32,983 nucleotides of DNA from Campylobacteraceae bacterium (GTDB lineage: Bacteria > Campylobacterota > Campylobacteria > Campylobacterales > Campylobacteraceae), in NCBI GenBank assembly GCA_031263195.1, contig JAISGD010000003.1, positions 1-32,983 on the forward strand, in the 5' to 3' direction. Of this stretch, positions 26,527 through 32,983 are shown piece after piece; the stretch's first letter is position 1, and each line of letters begins with the position of its first letter. Under the pieces are notes generated by a model. The model did not search any database. It was not told the origin of the DNA and was given only the letters and a program-made list of their open reading frames with translations. Position numbers and translations under genes: made by a program.

Positions 26527-28218
26527 ATGGATATCAGCGGTTCACAGATGATAATTGAAGCATTGCATAAAGAGGGTGTTGACGTTGTTTTCGGTTATCC
26601 CGGAGGCGCGATGCTTAATGTCTATGATGAGCTTTATAAGCAAAAATATTTTGAGCATATATTGACTCGTCACGAACAAGCCGCCGTTCACGCTGCGGAC
26701 GGATACGCGAGAGCTTCGGGCAGAGTCGGTGTCGCATTTGTTACAAGCGGACCCGGCTTTACAAATGCAGTCACAGGACTTGCTACTGCTTATATGGACT
26801 CTACACCGCTGGTATTAATAAGCGCGAATGTCGCTATATCGCTGATAGGTACAGACGCTTTTCAAGAGATAGATGCTGTGGGAATAAGCCGTCCATGCGT
26901 CAAACACAATTATCTTGTTAAAAAAGTTGAAGAGTTGCCGCGCATACTAAAAGAAGCTTTTTATATAGCAAGTACGGGAAGACCGGGACCGGTACACATT
27001 GATGTACCTAAAGATGTAACGGCAAGTATCGGCAAATTTGTATATCCTGATGAAATCACGATGCAAACATATAAACCTACTTATAAAGGTAACTCCCGCC
27101 AAATCAAAAAGGCTGTTGAAGCTATATCCGCCTCAAAGCGCCCGTTGCTTTATTTAGGCGGAGGCATCATAAGCTCAAACGCTTCCGATATAGTGCAAAA
27201 ATTTATGAAGTTTACCGGCATTCCTGCCGTTGAGACACTGATGGCGAAAGGCTCGCTGCGATATGATGAACCTCTGCTTTTAGGTATGGTCGGTATGCAC
27301 GGTACTTACGCGGCAAATATGGCTATGAGCGAAGCGGATTTGATAATAGCTTTGGGAACGAGATTTGACGATAGAGTCACAGGCAAACTTAGCGAATTTG
27401 CTAAAAATGCCAAAATCATACATGTGGATATAGACCCAAGCTCTATAGGTAAACTTGTAGATATAGATTTTCCGATAGTAGGCGACGCAGTAAATGTTAT
27501 AGAAGCAATGCTTGAAACAGCAAATGGAAAGATTGATGCCAAAGATTATCAAGATTGGCGTGAACTTTTAAAAAAATATGCTGATGTTCATCCTTTAAAA
27601 TATGATGATTGCGATACTGTCCTAAAACCTCAGTGGATCATAGAATATGTTGGTAAAACTCTTGGCGAAAACGCGATTATCACTACGGACGTCGGACAAC
27701 ATCAAATGTGGACGGCTCAATTTTACCCGTTCACAAGAGCACGTCAATTGGTAACAAGTGGTGGACTCGGCACTATGGGATTTGGTTTACCCGCAGCTAT
27801 GGGCGTAAAAAAAGCGTTTCCGGATAAAATTTCCGTTAATTTTGTAGGGGACGGCGGTATATTGATGAATATACAGGAGTTAATGACGGCTATAGTTTCA
27901 AACATTCCTGTTGTAAACATCATTTTAAATAATAGATTTTTAGGAATGGTACGCCAGTGGCAAACATTTTTTTACGGCAAACGCTATTCTCAAACAGACC
28001 TCGATTCGCAGCCGGATTTTGTAAAATTGGCTGAAAGTTTCGGTGGCATAGGCTTTAAAGTCGAAACAAAAGATGAGTTTAAAGAGGCTTTAGACAAAGC
28101 AATTGAAAGCAATAAAGTCGCTTTGATAGATGTTCGGATAGACAGAATGGAAAATGTCTTGCCGATGGTGCCGACAGGCGGTTCACTTTACAATATGATA
28201 TTAGAGTATAAGGATTGA
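26527..28218 (+). CDS. ilvB: Acetolactate synthase large (catalytic) subunit
   Basis: This ThDP enzyme of 563 residues makes 2-acetolactate or 2-aceto-2-hydroxybutyrate, the first common step to valine, leucine and isoleucine (also called ilvI in Campylobacter). It has the catalytic Glu in TRHEQAAVHAADGYAR (Glu50), the FAD/central domain, and the ThDP-Mg motif GDGGILMNIQEL through NNRFLGMVRQWQ. TAGGAG sits seven bases before the ATG. It is followed three bases later by the regulatory subunit gene. Confidence 0.96.
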   Translation: MDISGSQMIIEALHKEGVDVVFGYPGGAMLNVYDELYKQKYFEHILTRHEQAAVHAADGYARASGRVGVAFVTSGPGFTNAVTGLATAYMDSTPLVLISANVAISLIGTDAFQEIDAVGISRPCVKHNYLVKKVEELPRILKEAFYIASTGRPGPVHIDVPKDVTASIGKFVYPDEITMQTYKPTYKGNSRQIKKAVEAISASKRPLLYLGGGIISSNASDIVQKFMKFTGIPAVETLMAKGSLRYDEPLLLGMVGMHGTYAANMAMSEADLIIALGTRFDDRVTGKLSEFAKNAKIIHVDIDPSSIGKLVDIDFPIVGDAVNVIEAMLETANGKIDAKDYQDWRELLKKYADVHPLKYDDCDTVLKPQWIIEYVGKTLGENAIITTDVGQHQMWTAQFYPFTRARQLVTSGGLGTMGFGLPAAMGVKKAFPDKISVNFVGDGGILMNIQELMTAIVSNIPVVNIILNNRFLGMVRQWQTFFYGKRYSQTDLDSQPDFVKLAESFGGIGFKVETKDEFKEALDKAIESNKVALIDVRIDRMENVLPMVPTGGSLYNMILEYKD

Positions 28219-28221
28219 CAT

Positions 28222-28692
28222 ATGGAAGAGATAAGACGCGTTATTTCCGTCATAGTTTTAAATGAACACGGTGTTTTGTCGCGTATTTCCGGGCTTTTTG
28301 CCGGTAGAGGGTACAATATAGACTCGCTTACCGTAGCACCCATACCAAATACAAATCTCTCCCGCCTCACTATCGTAACATCCGGCAATGAAAGAGTGCT
28401 TGAACAGATAGTAAAACAGTTGCACAAATTGATACCGACATATAAAGTTATAGAGTCCGGCGAATTCGTGGAAAAAGAGATGGCGCTTGTCAAAATCCCG
28501 TTAAACGAGCGATTTGACGGACTTGACGCTATGCTCAAAGCTTACAACGGCGTCATAGCCAATAGCGGCGAGGATTATATAGTAGTAATGGTCGCGGACG
28601 ATACCGCAAGAGTTGCCGGCTTTCTAAAAGCTATCAAAAAATATAACCCGACCGATATAGTTCGAAGCGGTTCTGTAGCTATGGATATATGA
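28222..28692 (+). CDS. ilvN: Acetolactate synthase small (regulatory) subunit
   Basis: A 156-residue protein with an N-terminal ACT domain ([26 protein letters not shown]) and a second domain, the usual length for IlvN/IlvH. It binds valine and gives feedback control of the catalytic subunit encoded just upstream. Its TGA overlaps the lpxD start (ATGA). Confidence 0.95.
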   Translation: MEEIRRVISVIVLNEHGVLSRISGLFAGRGYNIDSLTVAPIPNTNLSRLTIVTSGNERVLEQIVKQLHKLIPTYKVIESGEFVEKEMALVKIPLNERFDGLDAMLKAYNGVIANSGEDYIVVMVADDTARVAGFLKAIKKYNPTDIVRSGSVAMDI

Positions 28693-29645
28693 TGAAACTG
28701 TCTGATTTATGCGAAAAATTTTCATTGAAATATGAAGGTGAAGACAGAGAACTGACAGGGCTTCAAACATTGGAAAATGCCAAAGCGGAGCATATAGTCT
28801 ATCTTGAAAACGATAAACTTTTGGAAAGCCTTCAAAATACAAAAGCAGGTGCGGCAATAGTGCACGAGAAATTTAAGGCATTTGTCCCAAAACATTGCAG
28901 TTCTGTCATAAGTGACAACCCGCATCTTACTATGGCGTTTTTAAGTGCCTTTTTCACGCCTGATATAATAAATTCATCCGATAAAAAGCCGACTATCGAT
29001 AAAAGCGCAGTGATAATGTCCGGCGTTCATATCGGCAACGGTTCTACTGTAGAAGCGAACGCTACGATAATGGCTGGAGCTTATATAGGTGAAAACGTAA
29101 CAGTAGGTGAAAATAGTATCGTACACCCCAATGTTGTTATTTATAACAACTCCGTCATAGGTAAAAGATGCCATTTGATGGCAAATTGCGTTATTGGCAG
29201 CGATGGTTTTGGTTATGCTCATACGAAAGACGGTAAACATATCAAAATCCACCATTTAGGAAATACTGTTCTTGAAGATGACGTTGAGATAGGCGCATGC
29301 ACGACTGTGGACAGAGCGGTTTTCGGCTCAACTCTCATTAAACGCGGCACAAAAGTAGACAATCTCGTCCAAATCGGACACAACTGCATATTGGACGAAA
29401 ATTGCCTTGTTGTCGCACAAACTGGACTTGCCGGTTCATCTATACTTGGCAGAAATGTCATCATGGGCGGTCAAAGCGCTACAGCAGGACATTTGAAAGT
29501 GGGCGACTTTGCAGTTATCGCGGCACGCGGCGGCGTTAGCAAATCGCTTGACGGCGGGAAAGTATACAGCGGATTTCCGATAATGCTTCACAAGGAGTGG
29601 CTTAAAGCGCAAGCTAAACTCGCAAAATTTTTCAAAAAAACTTAG
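28689..29645 (+). CDS. lpxD: UDP-3-O-acylglucosamine N-acyltransferase
   Basis: LpxD adds the N-linked acyl chain in lipid A synthesis, using acyl-ACP. The 318-residue protein has an N-terminal uridine-binding domain (to about 95) and a left-handed beta-helix of hexapeptide repeats ([20 protein letters not shown] and onward), with the catalytic His in the IGHNC segment. Two adjacent ATG codons (28689, 28692) are possible starts. Its place after ilvB-ilvN is shared with C. jejuni. It ends one base from the convergent NlpC/P60 gene, with no obvious terminator between them. Confidence 0.96.
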   Translation: MMKLSDLCEKFSLKYEGEDRELTGLQTLENAKAEHIVYLENDKLLESLQNTKAGAAIVHEKFKAFVPKHCSSVISDNPHLTMAFLSAFFTPDIINSSDKKPTIDKSAVIMSGVHIGNGSTVEANATIMAGAYIGENVTVGENSIVHPNVVIYNNSVIGKRCHLMANCVIGSDGFGYAHTKDGKHIKIHHLGNTVLEDDVEIGACTTVDRAVFGSTLIKRGTKVDNLVQIGHNCILDENCLVVAQTGLAGSSILGRNVIMGGQSATAGHLKVGDFAVIAARGGVSKSLDGGKVYSGFPIMLHKEWLKAQAKLAKFFKKT

Positions 29646-29646
29646 T

Positions 29647-30114
29647 TTATTTTGCTCGTCCGCCGCTAACAAATGAGTTTTGATAGTATTTTTCGTTAAG
29701 CTTGTTTACCATCACTCCCTTTGAGGTACTGGCATGTACGAAATAACCGTTTTTCAGGTAAATACCGATGTGGTTTACGCTCTTACTGTTATTTGTGCGG
29801 AAAAATACAAAATCCCCCTCGCGAAGATCGGACTTGGCAATCTTATCGCTTTTGAGGTAAATATCAGCGCTATTACGTTCTAAAGATCTATCATAAACTT
29901 CTTTATAAATGGCATTTACAAAGCCCGAGCAATCTACGCCTTTTTGAGTCGTGCCGCCGATTTTATACGGTGTGCCAAGCCATTGCGAAGAAGCCGAGTA
30001 TAGAGCCTGATTGTCGGATTTGTCTATCGTGAAGCCAAACTCTTTTGAGAGACTCTTGCCTGCGCATGCTGTGAGTAAAACAGCTACGCTTAACATCATC
30101 AAAAATCTATTCAT
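29647..30114 (-). CDS. NlpC/P60 family lipoprotein, cell-wall peptidase
   Basis: A 155-residue lipoprotein with lipobox LTAC (Cys17) and a full NlpC/P60 domain: catalytic Cys62 in DCSGF, His115 in NHIGIY, and a third His127 in VHAS. Such enzymes cut the D-Glu to diaminopimelate bond in peptidoglycan stem peptides, here probably at the outer membrane inner face. It is similar in plan to E. coli Spr/MepS. It is convergent with lpxD and downstream of the peroxidase gene, from which a hairpin separates it. Confidence 0.93.
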   Translation of the reverse strand: MNRFLMMLSVAVLLTACAGKSLSKEFGFTIDKSDNQALYSASSQWLGTPYKIGGTTQKGVDCSGFVNAIYKEVYDRSLERNSADIYLKSDKIAKSDLREGDFVFFRTNNSKSVNHIGIYLKNGYFVHASTSKGVMVNKLNEKYYQNSFVSGGRAK

Positions 30115-30160
30115 TTATGCCCCTTAGAATTTTGACTTATTGTAACAAATTTTTAATAAA

Positions 30161-30189
30161 ATTCTCCTCCCGTTTTAAAGCGGAAGGAG
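30161..30189 (-). terminator. Terminator after the cytochrome c peroxidase gene
   Basis: On the minus strand CTCCTTCCG and CGGGAGGAG form a stem with one mismatch around TTTAAAA-type loop bases, followed by AATTTTATT. It lies six bases after the peroxidase stop. Confidence 0.6.
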
Positions 30190-30194
30190 AGCGT

Positions 30195-31223
30195 TTAATC
30201 CGCACTTGGTTTTGGAGTATTTTTTGTACTTGGCGGAAGTACCGGATAGATAATTTGGGATTTTTTACCTGTTAAACTTCCTAAAAATACCGCTATACTT
30301 TTAGCCTCTTTGTCGGAGATATCAATCCCAAGTTGTATGCTTCCCATCTCTTGAATAGCCTCTTCCAATTCCCAAATGCCGCCGTTATGGAAATAGGGCG
30401 CCGTTTCAGCGATATTTCTTAATGTCGGAGTTTTAACCATACCGTTTTCATCTCCGCTAAAGTCGCCCAAAGATGCAAATTTATATTGGCTGGCGACTTG
30501 AAACGGCTGCATTGTACCACCTAAAGCTATACCATTGTGACATGCCGTACAGCCTTTTTCCATAAAAAGGTCAAGCCCCGCTTTCTCTTTAGAATTTAAC
30601 GCATTCTCATTGCCGTTCAGAAAGTCATCATAAGGGGAGGGCGTAATAAGAGTGCGCTCAAATACACCGATAACGCTCGCTATTTTTTCAAATGTAATCT
30701 TCACATTCGCCCCATAAGCCTTTTTAAAATCCTCAACATATTGTGGTATGGAAGTAACTCTATCGACTACCAACTTTTGAGGTGCAGCCATTTCGGCATC
30801 AGCTTGTATAGGACCTTGAGCTTGGTCTGCTAAATGCGGGCTTCTGCCGTCCCAAAACTGCGCCTGATTAAAAACAGAGTTGAAAACAGTGGGCGAATTC
30901 AAATGGTGAGGGTTTATAGTCCATTTATGTCCAATAGCCGCGCTAACGCCATCCGCGCCACCAAGCGCTAAATTGTGACAGGTATTGCAACTGATAAGTC
31001 CGCTCTTTGAAAGGCGCGGGTCAAAATAGAGTTTTTTGCCAAGTTCAATTTTGGGATAACTGATAGGATCATTCTTATCATTTATAATAGACATAAGAGT
31101 GTCAATATCGTTTGGTATAGGTTCCAACCCATAACTTTTAGCTTTTTCAAGCAACAAATCCTCAGCGCCTAAAGCGCTTATACCCACTACTGCCAGAAGC
31201 AACGCATTTGTAATTAAACGCAT
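30195..31223 (-). CDS. Di-haem cytochrome c peroxidase
   Basis: A periplasmic enzyme of 342 residues that reduces hydrogen peroxide with electrons from cytochrome c. It has a signal peptide (ITNALLLAVVGISALGA) and two c-type haem sites, CNTCH (79-83) and CTACH (225-229), in the CCP/MauG fold; FWDGRSPHLADQAQGP, typical of bacterial CCP, lies near 123-139, and a late Met-rich segment supplies the second haem ligand. The ATG has AAAGGAG upstream. The upstream region holds a small A/T palindrome that could bind an oxygen- or peroxide-sensing regulator. C. jejuni has two such enzymes. Confidence 0.95.
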   Translation of the reverse strand: MRLITNALLLAVVGISALGAEDLLLEKAKSYGLEPIPNDIDTLMSIINDKNDPISYPKIELGKKLYFDPRLSKSGLISCNTCHNLALGGADGVSAAIGHKWTINPHHLNSPTVFNSVFNQAQFWDGRSPHLADQAQGPIQADAEMAAPQKLVVDRVTSIPQYVEDFKKAYGANVKITFEKIASVIGVFERTLITPSPYDDFLNGNENALNSKEKAGLDLFMEKGCTACHNGIALGGTMQPFQVASQYKFASLGDFSGDENGMVKTPTLRNIAETAPYFHNGGIWELEEAIQEMGSIQLGIDISDKEAKSIAVFLGSLTGKKSQIIYPVLPPSTKNTPKPSAD

Positions 31224-31253
31224 TTTTTACTCCTTTGAAAATATTTTGTAAGT

Positions 31254-31266
31254 AATAATAATTATT
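31254..31266. promoter_or_regulatory. Possible Fur/PerR-type operator upstream of peroxidase
   Basis: AATAAT-A-ATTATT is a perfect short palindrome 31-43 bases before the peroxidase start. It resembles A/T-rich Fur-family boxes, and peroxidases are common targets of such regulators. In A+T-rich DNA such palindromes also arise by chance. Confidence 0.3.
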
Positions 31267-31464
31267 CTCTACTTATAAACATATTAAATTTATACTGATT
31301 AATTTTTAAGATACTAAAAAGTTTACGCTATAAAGTCTATAGGTTATAATAAGCTATATAATGGTATTTTATAAGTTATGTCTACTAAAAATAATATTAA
31401 TTTTATCTGAAAATATATTTATGATGTGAATAATGACTTAATTCTATAGATTAATTTGGATAAA

Positions 31465-31493
31465 ATTATAAGCGGATTAAACCCGCTTATAAT
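31465..31493 (-). terminator. Rho-independent terminator of the aminotransferase gene
   Basis: ATTATAAGCGG and CCGCTTATAAT form an 11-bp stem with a 7-base loop that begins at the stop codon, followed on the minus strand by TTTTATCC. The stem is symmetric, so it could also work in the other direction. Confidence 0.75.
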
Positions 31494-32668
31494 TATTTAG
31501 CGTAATTTTGTTTTATAAAGTCTTCTATGCGCTTAATGCCTTTGATTATACTATTTTCGTCTGTAGCGTAAGAAAATCTAAAATATCCGTCCATACCAAA
31601 GCCGACTCCAGGCACCACAGCGACACCCGCATATTCAAGCAACTCTTTGCAAAAGAGCATACTGTCTTCACAGATATTGTTTATATTGACAAAGAGATAA
31701 AACGCCCCGAAAGGTTTCACGACAGAAATACCCTCTATCCTATTTAGAGCGCTTGCCGCCAAATCGCGTCGTTTTTCAAAAGTAGCTCTCATCATCTCTA
31801 TATCTTTGTCTATCGTACCGTCAAGCGCTGGAATAGCGGCTTTTTGAACGATAGACGTTACATTTGAGACACTTTGACTTTGGAGCTTTTTCAGTGCGGT
31901 TATTATTTCTTGCTTAGGTGTAGCTATATAGCCAAATCTCCAACCGGGCATCGCGGCAGCTTTACTAAGACCGTTTACGGTTATAGTTCGCTCAAATGCA
32001 TCGGCGTTTAGACTGGCAAAAGATGTGAACTTCAACCCGTCAAATAAAAGTTTTTCATAAATCTCATCCGCTATGACAAGTATATCCGTTCCCCTCAACA
32101 CATCGGCAAGAGCCGTTAACTCCTCTTTTGAGTAGAGCGAGCCTGTAGGATTTGAGGGATTGTTCAAGACGAAAATCCTGGTTTTCGGCGTGATAGCTTC
32201 CTTTAACTGCTTTGGCGTTATCTTAAAAGTATTGGTATCATTTGTCGATAAAAAGACGCTTTTACCGCCGCAGTAACCCACAAGTTCCGGATATGTAACC
32301 CAATACGGTGACGGTATAATAACTTCATCACCGCTATTTAGCAGTACTTCAAACAGCGAAAACAACGAATGTTTAGCGCCTACATTGATAATGATATCGC
32401 TTGGTTTGTATGAGAGGGTATTATCTCTTAAAAGTTTATCCGCTACAGCTTTTAATACCTCCGGCGTACCTGATACGGCGGTGTATTTTGAAAATCCACT
32501 TTTGATAGCCTGGATAGCGGCGTTCTTAACAGCCTCAGGAGTATCAAAGTCAGGCTCTCCGGCTGAAAAGCTCAGTATATCTTTGCCTTGCGCCTTAAGC
32601 TCCTTAGCAAGCGATGAAATCGCCACAGTAATGGACTCAGACAGGAGCGAAATCCTTTGTGATAGCAT
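31493..32668 (-). CDS. aspC: Aspartate aminotransferase-type PLP enzyme
   Basis: A 391-residue class I (I-beta type) aminotransferase that swaps amino groups between aspartate and 2-oxoglutarate, or a related pair. It has SAGEPDFDTP near residue 35-44, NNPSNPTGS (substrate site), ADEIYEKL with the PLP-binding Asp, the Schiff-base Lys in NGLSKAAAMPGWRFGYI near 235, and the C-terminal FRFSYA with the carboxylate-binding Arg. The start has an AAAAGG site, and a TATAAT box lies at 32698-32703. It is a single-gene unit with its own terminator. Exact substrate choice is not settled by sequence. Confidence 0.92.
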   Translation of the reverse strand: MLSQRISLLSESITVAISSLAKELKAQGKDILSFSAGEPDFDTPEAVKNAAIQAIKSGFSKYTAVSGTPEVLKAVADKLLRDNTLSYKPSDIIINVGAKHSLFSLFEVLLNSGDEVIIPSPYWVTYPELVGYCGGKSVFLSTNDTNTFKITPKQLKEAITPKTRIFVLNNPSNPTGSLYSKEELTALADVLRGTDILVIADEIYEKLLFDGLKFTSFASLNADAFERTITVNGLSKAAAMPGWRFGYIATPKQEIITALKKLQSQSVSNVTSIVQKAAIPALDGTIDKDIEMMRATFEKRRDLAASALNRIEGISVVKPFGAFYLFVNINNICEDSMLFCKELLEYAGVAVVPGVGFGMDGYFRFSYATDENSIIKGIKRIEDFIKQNYAK

Positions 32669-32697
32669 ATTTGAACCTTTTGTAAAAAAATCTGATA

Positions 32698-32703
32698 ATT
32701 ATA
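32698..32703 (-). promoter_or_regulatory. -10 element of the aminotransferase gene
   Basis: A perfect TATAAT on the minus strand about 30 bases before the ATG at 32668. Confidence 0.5.
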
Positions 32704-32746
32704 GCAGAATATACGATAAAATTTATATGTTTTATAGCAAATTGCA

Positions 32747-32828
32747 GACAATATTCATATATGGGTAAATAGAAGGGTATCTTACAGCAGTATCGCCAAG
32801 ACAATATTCATATATAAGTAAAAAGAAG
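32747..32828. repeat. 29-bp direct repeat, two imperfect copies
   Basis: Copies at 32747-32775 and 32800-32828 begin with the identical GACAATATTCATATAT and agree at 26 of 29 positions, with starts 53 bases apart. The rest of the edge region (32829-32983) shows no gene. The repeat could be a duplicated operator or the start of a longer dispersed repeat beyond the window. Confidence 0.6.
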
Positions 32829-32983
32829 CCTCATCCCCTTAAGTACAATAGTTGATATTGATACACAACGCACTACATTGACCGATAAGAATAGATTGGC
32901 AGGATTTATTTATCTATCTATTCACAAGTATTTCATGTGCTTATTATATATTTCTTATTTAAACAGTCCATTCTAAAACTCTT

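Noticed and set aside
32747-32828. Start of a CRISPR array
   Set aside because: Only two copies, three mismatches between them, a spacer of about 24 bases and no cas genes nearby.

Overview
The window reads as an A+T-rich chromosome segment of a member of the Campylobacterota (Epsilonproteobacteria). Several local gene orders match those of Campylobacter jejuni and relatives: pyrH-rpoZ-spoT-tyrS-nitronate monooxygenase-amiA, aspS-adk-ppa, pdxJ-pdxA, and ilvB-ilvN-lpxD. Genes sit tightly, with many 1-4 base overlaps and frequent TTG or GTG starts. The genus cannot be fixed from the sequence alone.

Layout. (1) Positions 1-3917, all on the minus strand, hold an accessory restriction-type cassette: a short open frame matching the N-terminus of a C5 cytosine methyltransferase, an intact DUF262-DUF1524 (GmrSD-like) protein, a second cytosine methyltransferase broken by a one-base frameshift, an 80-residue acidic protein, and the start of an HNH endonuclease with an amber codon at codon 6. 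The cassette looks acquired and partly decayed. (2) Positions 3918-6780 form a sparse, A+T-rich zone with a doubtful ORF, an AmiS/UreI-family channel, a lone lipoprotein, one tRNA-Thr(CGU) and a small island of G+C-rich hairpins. (3) Positions 6781-16631 carry patB divergent from purH, then a long co-directional run pyrH-rpoZ-spoT-tyrS-NPD-amiA joining nucleotide metabolism, the stringent response, translation and cell-wall hydrolysis. (4) Positions 16632-20107 are a gene-poor gap followed by the minus-strand operon aspS-adk-ppa with a strong terminator. (5) Positions 20263-24218 hold an overlapping plus-strand chain: an adenine-N6 methyltransferase, a YkgJ-type Cys-cluster protein, a TPR protein, trpC and a CDF zinc-type exporter. 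(6) Positions 24284-26340 carry the vitamin B6 pair pdxJ-pdxA and a small secreted protein cut by an in-frame amber codon. (7) Positions 26527-29645 are ilvB-ilvN-lpxD, convergent with an NlpC/P60 lipoprotein. (8) Positions 30195-32668 hold a di-haem cytochrome c peroxidase and an aspartate-type aminotransferase, followed by an edge region with a 29-bp direct repeat.

Most of positions 6781-32668 is ordinary core genome. The unusual material is the left cassette, the hairpin island near 6570-6700, the odd tRNA-Thr, and the amber-interrupted secreted protein.
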